Assembly (NCBI RefSeq): GCF_024213665.1 | Contig: NZ_JANAVP010000037.1 | Coordinates: 1 to 64,000 of the forward strand | Origin: Streptomyces sp. A3M-1-3 | Lineage (GTDB): Bacteria > Actinomycetota > Actinomycetes > Streptomycetales > Streptomycetaceae | Reading direction: 5' to 3' | Length of the DNA: 64,000 nt | Part shown: piece after piece, positions 43,283 through 53,498 of the stretch | Layout: each line of letters opens with the position of its first letter | Numbering within the stretch: position 1 is the stretch's first letter | Program-made: the position numbers and the translations under genes | Notes under the pieces: generated by a model | Databases searched by the model: none | Told to the model about the DNA's origin: nothing | The model's input: only the letters and a program-made list of their open reading frames with translations

Positions 43283-45727
43283 TCAGTCGGCCGACGGGAG
43301 GGCCTGTTCCGTCCAGATGGTCTTTCCGGACCGGCTGTAGCGCGTGCCCCATCTCTGGACCAGCTGCGCGACGATGAACAGTCCGCGCCCGCCTTCGTCG
43401 TCCTCCGCGCTGTGGCGAGGGTGCGGTGAGGTGTGGCCGGCGTCCGCGACCTCGCACAGGAGCGTGCGATCACGGATGAGGCGCAGGTGCAGCGGCCCGC
43501 CGGCGTGCCTGACGGCGTTGGTCACCAACTCGCTGACCACGAGCTCGGTCGAGAACGACAGCTCTTCCAGTCCCCAGTCGTGCAACTGGCCGGTGGCCAG
43601 ATCGCGGGCATGGCCCACCGCGACCGGTTCCGCGGGCAGTTCCCAGTCGGCGACCTGCTGGGCGCCGAGTTCGCGGGTGCGGACGAGCAGCAGTGCCGTG
43701 TCGTCGGCTGTCGTGCCGTCCGGCAGAAGTTCCGATACGGCCCGGTCGCACAGCTCTTCCAGGGACCCGCGGCGGTCGCTGAGCACCCGCCCCAGGGTGT
43801 CCAGCCCCACATCGATGTCGCGCTCGCGGGCTTCGACCAGCCCGTCGGTGAAGAGCGCCACCAAGCTGCCCACCGGAAGCTCGATCTCCAGGGACTCGAA
43901 CGGCAGGCCGCCGAGCCCCAGCGGCGGGCCGGCCGGAAGGTCCAGGAAGGACAGACGGCCCTCGGGGTCCACGATCGCCGGCGGCAGATGCCCGGCACGG
44001 GCCATGGCGCACCGTCGCGAGACCGGATCGTAGACGGCGTAGAGACAGGTCGCCCCGGTGATCACGTCGTCGTAGCGGTCGGCGAGCGAGCCCCGAGCCT
44101 CCGACTGCTCCTCAGCCGACTGGCCCACCAGATCGTCGAGTCGCTTCAGCAGCTCGTCGGGAGCCATGTCCAGCTGGGCGAGCGCGCGTACGGTCGTGCG
44201 CAGTCTTCCCATGGTGGCCGCCGCCTGCAGGCCGTGGCCCACCACGTCTCCGACGACGAGCCCGACGCGGGTTCCGGAGAGCGGGATGACGTCGAACCAG
44301 TCGCCGCCGACCCCGGTCACGTCGTCGGTGGGCAGATAACGGTAGGCCAGGTCCACAGCCGACTGCTGCGGCAGGTGTTGCGGCAGCAGTTGACGCTGCA
44401 GGGAGAGGGCCGCGGTGCGTTCGCGGGTGAAGCGGCGGGCGTTGTCGATCGATACCGCCGTTCGGGCGACCAGCTCGTCGGCGAGTGCGACCTCACCGCC
44501 GTCGAAGGTGGCCGAGGTGCTGCTGCGGAGGAAGGTGACGAGGCCCAGCGTGCCTCCCTCGGCCCGCAAGGGCACGACCAGGGTGTTGTCGTCGAGTACG
44601 AGCCCGCCTGAGGAGAGGCTGCGGTGCTGGGGCGAACCCGGTGCGTACTCCACGGGGTGCGGCCGATGACGCTGCGCCTTCCCCCGCCGCTCCCGCCGCT
44701 TCCCCGGGTCGCCCTGCTCGGCAGCCGGGGCCGAGGCTGCCGGGGCCGAGCGGGAGGCGACCCGTACAAGTGCCATCACCGCGGAGCTGCCGTCGCCCGG
44801 CACCTCCCCTTCCAGTACGGCCTTGGCGAGGTCGACCGTGACGGTGTGGGCGAAATCCGGGACGGCCACCTCGGTGATCTCCTCGGCGGTGACGATCGCG
44901 TCCAGGGCGGTGCCAATTCCTCGGCCTGCCTCGACGAGCAGGGAAAGCCGCCGCTGGGCCTCGTACCGGTCGGTGATGTCGAAAGCGTCCTCACACAGTC
45001 CGAAGACGTGCCCGTCGGCGTCCTGGAGCCGGTAGTAGGAGCAGGACCAGAGGTGGTCTCTGCCCGGGTCGCTGGGTGGCTGGCCGCGGAAGTGCAGGTC
45101 GAGGATCGGTTCGCCGGTGTCGAGGACTTGGCGCATGACCGCGTCGAGCGTGTCCGGGTACCCCTTGGTCACGAATCTGCCCTCGGAGTACAGCTCATCG
45201 GCCCGCAGACCACGGAACGCGGCGAGCGGCGCTCCGATCTCCCGCTCGTACGCCGCGTTGCACCAGGTCAGGCGTAGGTCGGTGCCGTAGATGGCCAGGC
45301 CGACGGGTGACTGGGTGGCCAGCCCGTGCAGCATGGACAACCGCGACTCCCACATCCGCAGACTCGCCAGGTCCGCAGCCACGAGCACGCGCTCCGCCGT
45401 GCCGGTGCCGGGCAACGGACACACAGCGGTGGCGACCAGCAGAGTGTGGCCGTTCCGGTGCTTGGCTACGCGGATCTCGCTTCCGCCGAACGGGCCGAGC
45501 GGAAGGATCGGCTCCGTGGCTGCGGGGATACCCGATGCCACAACGGACGGCAGGAACGTATCCAGGGGCCGCCCGATAATCTCGTACGACGGGTAACCGA
45601 GGAGATCCTCGGCCGCGGGGCTCCACCCGATGATCACGCTCTGGGCGTCCAGAACCGCCGTGGCTGCCCTGGTGACGTCGAGGGGACCACGGAAGTCGGC
45701 ACTCTGCGCCGCGTTCCACGTGCTCAT
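43283..45727 (-). CDS. PAS-PAS-GAF-SpoIIE phosphatase-HATPase fusion (RsbU/RsbW-like)
   Basis: An 814-aa signalling protein starting at ATG 45727. The order is PAS (about 20-100, AVLDAQSVIIGWSPAAEDLLGY), a second PAS (about 135-255, WCNAAYEREIGAPL ... GLCEDAFDITDRYE), GAF (about 265-445, interrupted by a Lys/Arg-rich insert), then the SpoIIE/PP2C phosphatase (about 470-680, VGGDWFDVIPL, VGDVVGHGLQAAATMG, TDGLVEARERD, DDTALLLV) with intact metal-binding Asp residues, and an anti-sigma-type HATPase at the C-terminus (FSTELVVSELVTNAVRHAGG, GGRGLFIV). It can therefore both dephosphorylate and phosphorylate STAS partners. A STAS gene lies at 51611-52000. Confidence 0.93.
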   Translation of the reverse strand: MSTWNAAQSADFRGPLDVTRAATAVLDAQSVIIGWSPAAEDLLGYPSYEIIGRPLDTFLPSVVASGIPAATEPILPLGPFGGSEIRVAKHRNGHTLLVATAVCPLPGTGTAERVLVAADLASLRMWESRLSMLHGLATQSPVGLAIYGTDLRLTWCNAAYEREIGAPLAAFRGLRADELYSEGRFVTKGYPDTLDAVMRQVLDTGEPILDLHFRGQPPSDPGRDHLWSCSYYRLQDADGHVFGLCEDAFDITDRYEAQRRLSLLVEAGRGIGTALDAIVTAEEITEVAVPDFAHTVTVDLAKAVLEGEVPGDGSSAVMALVRVASRSAPAASAPAAEQGDPGKRRERRGKAQRHRPHPVEYAPGSPQHRSLSSGGLVLDDNTLVVPLRAEGGTLGLVTFLRSSTSATFDGGEVALADELVARTAVSIDNARRFTRERTAALSLQRQLLPQHLPQQSAVDLAYRYLPTDDVTGVGGDWFDVIPLSGTRVGLVVGDVVGHGLQAAATMGRLRTTVRALAQLDMAPDELLKRLDDLVGQSAEEQSEARGSLADRYDDVITGATCLYAVYDPVSRRCAMARAGHLPPAIVDPEGRLSFLDLPAGPPLGLGGLPFESLEIELPVGSLVALFTDGLVEARERDIDVGLDTLGRVLSDRRGSLEELCDRAVSELLPDGTTADDTALLLVRTRELGAQQVADWELPAEPVAVGHARDLATGQLHDWGLEELSFSTELVVSELVTNAVRHAGGPLHLRLIRDRTLLCEVADAGHTSPHPRHSAEDDEGGRGLFIVAQLVQRWGTRYSRSGKTIWTEQALPSAD

Positions 45728-45829
45728 GGCGCCACACCAGCCCGGTTCATTACCTACAGAATCCGCCCTGCCCAGGACCGGCACAACCGCGCTGCGCCGT
45801 GCCCGGTCGGAACCGCGGATCAGGAAGGA

Positions 45830-46292
45830 TCAGGAACCCTCGCTGAGCGGCCGCTCGAAGCACAGGGAACTCCCCAGGCCCGCATAGGCGCCGAAATTCG
45901 GGATCCGTCCGTATCCGGAGCGCGTGTAGAAGCGCACCGCATCGGGCTGGCGGTCCCCCGTCTCCAGCCGCAGGCTCGTCCATCCCTGCCCGCGCGCCCA
46001 CTCCTCCAGGGTGCGCAGGATGCGGGCGGCGACGCCTGAGCCGCGCCAGGCCGGGGCGACGTACATGCGCTTGACCTCGCCTACGCCTCCACCGAGGTCG
46101 CGCAGTCCTCCGCACCCCACCGCGGTGCCGTCGTCGTCGGACGCCACAAAGAACACCGCGATGTCCGCTGCCGAGGGCGCTACCCCCGGCTCGCTGTCCG
46201 GGGTCCCGTATGCCGCGGCGATCTCGGCCCGCTGCCGGTGCACGCAGCGCAGTGGCATCCGGGTCCGTCCAGGAGACCGGTTCGATCTTCAT
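45830..46292 (-). pseudogene. GNAT acetyltransferase with an N-terminal frameshift
   Basis: The conserved family N-terminus (MKIEPVSWTDPDATALR) starts at ATG 46292, but the frame shifts near 46239 by one base. The remaining 140 residues read normally from there: QRAEIAAAYGTPDSEPG, VGCGGLRDLG, VKRMYVAPAWRGSGVAARIL (acetyl-CoA pyrophosphate loop), LRLETGDRQPDAVRFYTRSGYGRIPNF. Translation from ATG 46258 would give a protein lacking only the first strand. It may thus be a pseudogene, a shortened but active enzyme, or a sequencing error. The substrate is unknown. Confidence 0.75.
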
Positions 46293-46425
46293 GCTGCGGA
46301 TTCTGCCGAGCTCCTGTTGCGGACAGGTAAACCGTCCAACTCCCCGGACCTGCCGCCACGCCCGTGTTCTGGCGTGTACGAATCAAGGGTCGCGCGGGGG
46401 CGAGCAGGACGTGTTAGATGAAGCC

Positions 46426-49107
46426 ATGGGCGGATCCTTCGGGCGCCTTCGCTCGGTCCTCGGAGTGCGAACCGTCGCCGGTCAGGTCTTCGTCCTACAG
46501 GTGGCGGTGGTTGTGGTGCTCGTGGTGGCCGCCGTGGTGGCCCTCGTACTGCAGTCCCGTACGGACAGCGAGCGGGAGGCCCGCAACCGGTCCGTCGCCG
46601 TGGCCGAGACCTTCGCGAATTCGCCCGGGATCGTGGACGCCCTCGCCGGCCCCGACCCGACGAGTGTGCTGCAGCCGCGGGCCGAGGAGTCGCGGAAGCG
46701 GTCCGGGGTCGACTTCATCGTCGTGCTGAGCCCGGACGGAATCCGCTACACCCACCCGTTGCCCGACCGGATCGGGAAGCAGTTCGTCGGCGATCTGGAG
46801 CCCGCGCTGGCGGGCGGGATCGTCACGGAGAAGATCACGGGGACCATCGGGCCGCTGGTGCAGGCCGTGGTTCCTGTCACCGACGGTGATGGCACGGTCG
46901 TCGGGATGGTGTCCGTCGGCATCACGATCGAGAACGTGAGCGGTGTCGTCGATGAGCAGCTTCCGCTGCTCCTCGGCGTCGCCGCCGGGGTGCTTCTCCT
47001 CGCCACGGCCGGGACGGCGCTGGTGAGCAGACGGCTGCGCCGCCAGACCCGGGGCCTCGGCCCCGTCGAGATGACCCGTATGTACGAGCATCACGACGCG
47101 GTCCTGCACGCGGTACGGGAGGGGGTGCTCATCCTCGGCACCGAGCGCCGGATCCTGCTCGCCAACGACGAGGCGCGCCGGCTCCTCGACCTGCCCGCGG
47201 ACGTTGAGGGCCGCCCGGTCTCCGAACTGGGGCTGGACCCGGGCACCGCCCGGCTGCTGGTCTCGGGGCGGGTCGCCACCGACGAGGTGCATCCGGCCGG
47301 GGACCGACTGCTGGCCGTCAACCAGCGGTTGACCGAACAGGAGTCGGCCGACCAGAGTCGCGGGCCGTCCGGCACCGTCGCGACCCTGCGGGACACCACC
47401 GAGCTGCGGGCTCTGACGGGCCGCGCCGATGTGGCGCGGGGGCGGCTGAAGCTGCTGTACGACGCCGGGATGGAGATCGGCACCGGCCTCGACGTGGTCC
47501 GGACCTCGCAGGAGCTGGCGGATTTCGCGGTCCCCCGGTTCGCCGACTTCGTCACCGTCGACCTGGCGGACCCCGTACTGCGCGGGGAAGAACCGGCGGA
47601 TGGCGGCACGGACATGCGGCGCATCGCGTTCCGGGGCATCCGGGACGACACCCCGCTCTACGCGACGGGGAAGCTGATCCACTTCCTTCCGGCCACGCCG
47701 CAGGCCGCCGGTTTCGAGACGGGGAAAGCCGTTCTCGAGGCTGACATGACGACCTTCTCCGGCTGGCAGGTGCAGGACCCGGAGCGGGCGCGCAGGCTCG
47801 TCGGCTTCGGAATCCACTCGATGATCGCCGCTCCGCTGCGCGCCCGCGGCGTCATTCTGGGCGTGGCGACGTTCTGGCGGTCGGAGAAGCCCGAGCCCTT
47901 CGAGGACGACGATCTGTCCCTCGCCGAGGAGCTGGTCGCCCGCGCGGCGGTGAGCATCGACAACGCCCGCCGCTACACGCGCGAGCACACCATGGCGGTC
48001 ACCCTGCAGCGCAGTCTGCTGCCGCAGGGCCTGCCCGAGCAGAACGCGCTCGACGTCGCCCATCGCTACCTGCCCGCGCAGGCCGGCCGGGGCGGAGTCG
48101 GCGGGGACTGGTTCGACGTCATCCCGCTGCCGGGCGCCCGGGTGGCGCTCGTGGTGGGGGACGTCGTCGGCCACGGGCTGCATGCCGCCGCCACCATGGG
48201 CCGACTGCGTACGGCGGTGCACAATTTCTCCACCCTGGACCTGCCGCCCGACGAGCTGCTGTGGCACATGGACGAGCTGGTCACGCGGATCGACCAGGAC
48301 GAGACCGACGACGGCGCGGTCGCCTCGGTCACCGGCGCCACCTGTCTGTACGCGATCTACGACCCGGGGTCCCGCGTATGCACACTGGCCCGCGCGGGCC
48401 ACCTCGAGCCGGCGATCGTGCACCCCGACGGCCGCGTGGAGTTCCCCGGCATTCCCGGCGGTCCGCCGCTCGGACTGGGCAGTCTGCCGTTCGAGACGAC
48501 CAAGCTGGAACTTCCGGAGGGCAGCAGCCTGGTGCTCTACACGGACGGGCTGGTGGAGGACCGAGGCCGGGACATCGACGAGGGTCTGGAGTTGCTGCGG
48601 CGGGCGCTGGCCCATCCCGGCAGGACGCCGGAGGAGACGTGCCGGGCAGTGCTGGAGGCCATGCTGCCCCAGCGGCCTCGCGACGACATCGCGCTGGTTG
48701 TCGCCCGTACGCGGGTGCTGAGCGCCGACCGGGCCGTCGTCTGGGACGTGCCGACCGACCCGTCGGCGGTCGCCCGGGTGCGTTCGGCGGCGGCCCGGAC
48801 GCTGGGCGAATGGGGACTGGAGGAAGAGGCCTTCACCACGGAGCTGATCCTGAGTGAGCTGGTCACCAACGCAATCCGCTACGGCACGGGTCCCATTCGC
48901 GTACGCCTGCTCAGGGACCGGTCCCTGATCTGCGAGGTGACGGACGGCAGCAGTACGTCGCCGCACCTTCGGCGCGCCGCCACGACGGACGAGGGCGGCC
49001 GGGGACTCTTCCTGGTGGCCCAGTTCGCGGAGCGCTGGGGCACCAGGTACACCGACGCCGGCAAGGTCATCTGGACGGAACAGCCCCTGCCCTCGCCCCC
49101 GGACTGA
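46426..49107 (+). CDS. Membrane-bound Cache-PAS-GAF-SpoIIE phosphatase-HATPase sensor
   Basis: An 893-aa transmembrane signalling protein. TM1 is about residues 18-40, an extracytoplasmic CitA/DcuS-like Cache sensor follows (about 45-170, with FIVVLSPDGIRYTHPLPDRIGKQF), TM2 is about 180-205, then PAS (about 220-330), GAF (about 345-510), SpoIIE phosphatase (about 535-745; VGGDWFDVIPL, VGDVVGHGLHAAATMG, TDGLVEDRGRD) and a C-terminal HATPase (about 765-890; FTTELILSELVTNAIRYG). It senses an external small acid, perhaps, and controls a STAS/sigma circuit. The ATG at 46426 is used; an upstream in-frame GTG (46411) would place a rare TTA as codon 2. Confidence 0.92.
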   Translation: MGGSFGRLRSVLGVRTVAGQVFVLQVAVVVVLVVAAVVALVLQSRTDSEREARNRSVAVAETFANSPGIVDALAGPDPTSVLQPRAEESRKRSGVDFIVVLSPDGIRYTHPLPDRIGKQFVGDLEPALAGGIVTEKITGTIGPLVQAVVPVTDGDGTVVGMVSVGITIENVSGVVDEQLPLLLGVAAGVLLLATAGTALVSRRLRRQTRGLGPVEMTRMYEHHDAVLHAVREGVLILGTERRILLANDEARRLLDLPADVEGRPVSELGLDPGTARLLVSGRVATDEVHPAGDRLLAVNQRLTEQESADQSRGPSGTVATLRDTTELRALTGRADVARGRLKLLYDAGMEIGTGLDVVRTSQELADFAVPRFADFVTVDLADPVLRGEEPADGGTDMRRIAFRGIRDDTPLYATGKLIHFLPATPQAAGFETGKAVLEADMTTFSGWQVQDPERARRLVGFGIHSMIAAPLRARGVILGVATFWRSEKPEPFEDDDLSLAEELVARAAVSIDNARRYTREHTMAVTLQRSLLPQGLPEQNALDVAHRYLPAQAGRGGVGGDWFDVIPLPGARVALVVGDVVGHGLHAAATMGRLRTAVHNFSTLDLPPDELLWHMDELVTRIDQDETDDGAVASVTGATCLYAIYDPGSRVCTLARAGHLEPAIVHPDGRVEFPGIPGGPPLGLGSLPFETTKLELPEGSSLVLYTDGLVEDRGRDIDEGLELLRRALAHPGRTPEETCRAVLEAMLPQRPRDDIALVVARTRVLSADRAVVWDVPTDPSAVARVRSAAARTLGEWGLEEEAFTTELILSELVTNAIRYGTGPIRVRLLRDRSLICEVTDGSSTSPHLRRAATTDEGGRGLFLVAQFAERWGTRYTDAGKVIWTEQPLPSPPD

Positions 49108-49400
49108 CCGCGCGCTCCCCCACGCCGCCCATTCCGTCCGGTTAGGCGGCGAAGCCGAGGGAGCTGACGTACTCGTACTTCCCCCACTGCGAACCCGGCT
49201 GTCGCGGCATCGAGGTCGCCGTCGCACGCGGCGACTGCGGCCTGGACGGTCCGCCCGATGAGGTCGGGCATCTCGACGGCACCCGGAATGCCCGGCGGGC
49301 CGGTTCCTTGGTGTCCCGCGTCTCCCGCGTCTGCCGCGTGTCCTCGTGTCCCGGGCCTCTGCGCACTCCTCGGGGGTCCGGTGCTGGGGATTCCCGCCAC
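49108..49400. other. Gap between convergent phosphatase genes, no gene seen
   Basis: About 290 bases with scattered short frames. One minus-strand stretch ending in GKYEYVSSLGF looks like a protein tail but could not be assigned. No terminator hairpin was found. Confidence 0.35.
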
Positions 49401-51485
49401 CTACGACCCGGAGGGCCGGACCCGGGCCATGAGCAGGGCCACGTCGTCGTGGTCGCCGGGGTGGCGCAGTTCGTGCAGGAGCACGTCGCACGTTTCCTCC
49501 AGCGACCGCAGTGGCGCGCCGAGGAGGCCGATGAGGACGTCCAGGCGTTCGTCGATCGCATGGTGACGGGTTTCGACCAGGCCGTCGGTGTACAGGACCA
49601 GTGCGTCTGCGGGGTGCAGATCGAGCGTGGTGGTGTGGAACGTGACATCGCCGACGCCGAGCGGGGCGCCGGTGGGCAGGCCGAGCAGCTCGGGGGGCCG
49701 GTCCGGACGTACCAGCACGGGGGGCAGGTGTCCGGCGTTGGAGATCAGGCACTGGTGGCGGCCGGGATCGTAGACCGCGTAGACGCAGGTGGTGATGGTC
49801 TGCCCCATACGGTCGGTGATGCGGTCGAGGTGGTGCAGCACCTGGGCGGGTTCGAGGTCGAGTTCGGCGAGTGTGCGGGTGGCGGTGCGGAGCTGGCCCA
49901 TCGTGACGGCGGCGCTGATACCGCTGCCCATGACGTCGCCGACGACGAGCGCGGTCTTGTCGCCGGTCAGCGGAATGACGTCGAACCAGTCGCCGCCCAC
50001 CTCACTCGCTGCCAGGGCGGGCTGGTACCGGTAGGCGATCTCCAGCCCGGGCTGGTCCGGTGGCTGCTGAGGGAGAAGGCTGCGCTGGAGGGTGAGGGCG
50101 GTGTTGCGTACCTGCTGATACCAGCGGGCGTTGTCGATGCACACGGCCGCCCGCGCGGCCAGCTCGCCGGCCAGGATCTCGTCGTCGGCGGTGAACGGTG
50201 CCGGGTTGTTGCGGGTGCGTTTGAGGTCGAGGGCGCCGAGGACCTCGCCGCGAGCGATCAGCGGCACCGCCAGGTAGGAGTGCACTCCCGCGGCAGCCAG
50301 GAGCGTGGCGGCTTCGGGGCTGCGGGCGATGGAGGCCAGGTCGTCGCGGCCCAGGTGGGGCACGCGGACCGGGTGGCCGGTGTTCACGCACTGGGTGACC
50401 ATCCGGTCGGCCTCGTACCGGGCGACCTCGCCGGGCGGGTCAGCCGCCCGTACCGCCTCGGTGGGATGGGCGGCGGCCAGGGCCAGAGCGCGGAAGACCG
50501 CGGGCCCCTGATGTGTGTCGGTGGGCGGGCGACCGTTCAGGACGCTGTCGAGTACGTCGACTGCAGCGACGTCCGCCAGCTCCCGCACGGACATCTCGGC
50601 GAGTTCCCGGGCGGTCTGGTCGAGGTCGAGCGTGGTCCCGATACGCATGGAGGCGTCGGCGACGAGGGCAAGGCGGTGACGGGCCTGGGCGGCCTCTGCT
50701 GTGGCGAGATACCGCTCGGTGACCTCCACGACGGAGGTCGCCACCCCCAGGATCCTCCCGTTCGATGTCTCCAGCCGGTAGAAGGACACCGACCATGCGT
50801 GCTCCTCCTCCGGAACCGCCGGGGTGCGCCCGACGTACTCCTGGTCAAGGATCGGAACACCCGTGGCCAGAACCTCACTCATCGCGGACTCGACGGCATC
50901 GGTGTCCAGGAAGGGCAGGGCCTCGCGAGCACGCCGGCCCACCTGCCCGGCAGCCGGCAGGCCGTTGATGCGCTCCAGCGCCGGGTTGACGGCGACACAA
51001 CGCAGGTCGGTGTCGACCACCGCCAGCCCGATCGGTGACTGGGAGACCAGCCGGGTGGACAACGCCAGATCCCGCTCCACGCCGCGCAACGTGGCCTGGC
51101 GGGTCGCCAGGCCCAGGGCGTACAGGTCTTCGTTCTCGTCCTCCAGCCGCATGTTGCGGAACTCCACCAGCCTGGTGCCGCCGTCCTTGTGCCGCACGGG
51201 GAAGACCCCTGCCCAGCTGCCCTCGCCCGCCATGACCCGGGTGAACAGCTGCGCCACCAGCTCCAGGTGCTCCTCATGGACCAGCAGCCGGCCCGCGAAC
51301 CGGCCGAGCGCCTCCCCGGCGGTGTAGCCGAACAGTTCCTCGGCCTGCGGGCTCCACAGCACGATCCGCCCGTCCGCGTCCAGCACCACAGCGGCGACGC
51401 TCAGCACGTCCAGCAGGCCACCGGGCTCGGACGTCACACTCCCGGGCTGCCCGGGATCTTCGGGGAAGGACTCGGCTGCGCACAT
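49401..51485 (-). CDS. PAS-PAS-GAF-SpoIIE phosphatase
   Basis: A 694-aa cytoplasmic signalling protein; the ATG at 51485 follows AAGGAGCTT. The domains are PAS (about 25-140, LDVLSVAAVVLDADGRIVLWSPQAEELFGYTAG), PAS (about 150-265, QSPIGLAVVDTDLRCVAVNPALERIN), GAF (about 285-460) and SpoIIE phosphatase (about 480-690) with VGGDWFDVIPL, VGDVMGSGISAAVTMG, TDGLVETRHHA and DDVALLMAR, so the Asp metal ligands are intact. Unlike its two neighbours it has no C-terminal HATPase. It is upstream of and on the same strand as the STAS-phosphatase pair, though the order of transcription runs from 53390 leftwards. Confidence 0.92.
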   Translation of the reverse strand: MCAAESFPEDPGQPGSVTSEPGGLLDVLSVAAVVLDADGRIVLWSPQAEELFGYTAGEALGRFAGRLLVHEEHLELVAQLFTRVMAGEGSWAGVFPVRHKDGGTRLVEFRNMRLEDENEDLYALGLATRQATLRGVERDLALSTRLVSQSPIGLAVVDTDLRCVAVNPALERINGLPAAGQVGRRAREALPFLDTDAVESAMSEVLATGVPILDQEYVGRTPAVPEEEHAWSVSFYRLETSNGRILGVATSVVEVTERYLATAEAAQARHRLALVADASMRIGTTLDLDQTARELAEMSVRELADVAAVDVLDSVLNGRPPTDTHQGPAVFRALALAAAHPTEAVRAADPPGEVARYEADRMVTQCVNTGHPVRVPHLGRDDLASIARSPEAATLLAAAGVHSYLAVPLIARGEVLGALDLKRTRNNPAPFTADDEILAGELAARAAVCIDNARWYQQVRNTALTLQRSLLPQQPPDQPGLEIAYRYQPALAASEVGGDWFDVIPLTGDKTALVVGDVMGSGISAAVTMGQLRTATRTLAELDLEPAQVLHHLDRITDRMGQTITTCVYAVYDPGRHQCLISNAGHLPPVLVRPDRPPELLGLPTGAPLGVGDVTFHTTTLDLHPADALVLYTDGLVETRHHAIDERLDVLIGLLGAPLRSLEETCDVLLHELRHPGDHDDVALLMARVRPSGS

Positions 51486-51610
51486 CCCAAGCTCCTTCCA
51501 GCCACCGGCACCGTTCCATACTCTCTCCGCCTCGGCCGAAAGGCCGCACCGGGCCGTCTGACGCACATCTGCCGGCCGCGCGAGCACCAGCCTGCTGACA
51601 CCGGAACAGG

Positions 51611-52000
51611 TCAGCGACATCCTCCGCCCGGACCAGCTGGTGCCGTCGCGCCGTGTGCCTTGAAGGCTTCGGCGGCGTGGGCGTAGGACGGCATCAGCCG
51701 GCTCACGCCGGTGAGGTCCAGCATCCGGGACAGGCGGTCGGGGACGGCAGCCAGTGCCAGGGAGCCGTCGGCGTCATTGGCGCAGCGCAGGATGCCGATG
51801 AGGGCGTTGAAGCCGGAGGAGTCGCAGAAGGTGACGCCGCCCAGATCCAGGATCAGGTGCGGGTGGCCTGCCGCGATCAGCTCCAGCGCGCGGGCGCGCA
51901 GGGCCGGGGCGGTGTCGATGTCGATCTGGCCGGTCGCGGTGACCAGGGCGAGGGGGCCGTCGGTGTGTGCGACGGTCAGCGTGAGGTTGCTGTCGTTCAC
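51611..52000 (-). CDS. STAS-domain anti-sigma factor antagonist
   Basis: A 129-aa SpoIIAA/RsbV-type protein. The fold signature is complete: LALVTATGQIDIDTAPALRARALELI, HLILDLGGVTFCDSSGFNALIG, in which the second Ser of DSSG is the usual phosphorylation site, and LSRMLDLTGVSRLMPSY. When dephosphorylated it would bind an anti-sigma factor and free a SigB-like sigma factor. The GTG start at 52000 overlaps the stop of the upstream SpoIIE phosphatase gene (GTGA), so kinase-phosphatase substrate and phosphatase are made together. The HATPase domains fused to the nearby phosphatases could phosphorylate it. Confidence 0.93.
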   Translation of the reverse strand: MNDSNLTLTVAHTDGPLALVTATGQIDIDTAPALRARALELIAAGHPHLILDLGGVTFCDSSGFNALIGILRCANDADGSLALAAVPDRLSRMLDLTGVSRLMPSYAHAAEAFKAHGATAPAGPGGGCR

Positions 52001-53390
52001 AGGACAGAGCTCCTGGCCGGTGCGGGCGGGACGGACAGGGCGAGGAGGGCGATGTCGTCACCTGCGCCCTCGGGGAGGTCGGTGATCAGGGCGACGGTGT
52101 CCGCCACCAGCGCGGTCGCGGTGGCCGGCCCGGTGCGCCCGGCCAGAAAGCCGGCGAGGCCCGTCTCGCCGAGCATGCTTCCGTCAGCGAGGCGGGCTTC
52201 CGTGAGCCCGTCGGTGTACAGCAGCAGGCTGTGGCCGGGGGCCAGATGGAGGGTGCGCGAGGCGAAGTGGGCTTCGGGGAAGGCGCCGACCAGCATTCCG
52301 CCGGCGGGGCGCACGGCTTCCACTCCTGCCTCGTCACTCGCATCGCCCGGGTGGAGGTGGAGTACCGGGGGGTGGCCGCCGGTTGCCACCGTCACGGTGA
52401 AGCCGCCACGCGGATCGGGGTCGAGGGTGCCGAAGACGCAGGTGCAGAACCGGCTGCCGCTGGACGGGTCCAGCAGCAGCGCGCTGTTGAGTGCGGCGAG
52501 CACGGCAACGGGGTCGCCGTCGTGCTGAGCGGCTGCGCGCAGGGTGTAGCGGGTCAGGGAGGTGACGGCCGCGGCCGCGGCGCCCTTGCCGCACACATCG
52601 CCCAGGAAGAACGCCCACCGGCCGCCGCCGAGGAGGAAGACGTCGTAGAAGTCGCCACCGACCTCGCGTGGCGAGTCGGTCTGGTAGTGGCAGGCCAACT
52701 CCAGACCGGGGACGACCGGAAGCGCCGGGGGCAGGAGCGTGCGCTGGAGTGTGGAGGCGAACGCGGCGATGGCGCCGTGTCGCGCTCGGCCCGCTCCCGC
52801 GCCTCCTCCTGTTCCTTGCGGCGCTCCTGCTCTGCCCGCAGCAGACGCAGGCCCGACAGGCGCAGCTCCATCGCGTCGAGCACCATCGTCGCGAGGTCGG
52901 CCAGGGTGGCGGAGTCGGCCTCGGTGATCAGGCGGGGGGCGGTGTCGAGGATGTTGACGGTGCCCAGCCGGTGCCCGTCGGTGGTGATGATCGGGGCCGC
53001 GGCGTAGAAGCGTACTCCCATCGGGCCCGCGACCAGCGGGTTGGTGCAGGCGACCGGGTCGGTGAGGGTGTCGGAGATCACCAGGGTGTCGTCGGTGAGG
53101 ATCGCCGAGGCGCACAGGCCCGGGTCCCGGCCGATCTCCTTGACGCCTTCCAGGCCGTGGGCCGCCTTGAACCAGATCCGGTCGGCGTCGACGATCGTCA
53201 CGCTCGCCACCGGGACGTCGAACAGGCGGGCCGCCATCGCGGCGACACGGTCGAACGCGCCGTCGGGCGGGGTGTCGAGGATGTCGTAGCGGCGCACCGC
53301 CGCCATCCGTGCCGCCTCTTCCGCAGCCGGCGGCACGCACTTCAGGACCGGCTCGCCACCCGGCGCGGCCGCAGGTACAGCTGTCGACAT
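51997..53390 (-). pseudogene. GAF-SpoIIE phosphatase with a single frameshift
   Basis: From ATG 53390 the GAF half reads cleanly (RRYDILDTPPDGAFDRVAAMAARLF; GLCASAILTDDTLVISDTL; LRLLRAEQERRKEQEEARERAERD). At about 52773 one base seems missing (GACACGGCGCCATC; family members need one more G), after which the phosphatase half continues in another frame: FASTLQRTLLPPALP, VGGDFYDVFLLGGGRWAFFLGDVCGKGAAAAAVTSL, LLYTDGLTEARLADGS, GAGDDIALLALSV. All metal ligands remain. The lesion lies in a G/C run between two otherwise perfect halves, so an assembly error is a serious alternative. It is coupled to the STAS gene. Confidence 0.85.
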
Positions 53391-53498
53391 GATGGCCCTT
53401 CCCCACGACCTGACGACTGGCGGGCTGTTCAGCCGGTCTTCCTGGGCGACCTTATGCCAGGGCCGGGGTCGCGGAGGAAGGGATGCGGAGGAAGGGAT

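Noticed and set aside
46495..49752. Very long minus-strand open frame (over 1000 codons) opposite the Cache-SpoIIE sensor gene
   Set aside because: It is antisense to a well-conserved multi-domain protein and shows no motif of its own.
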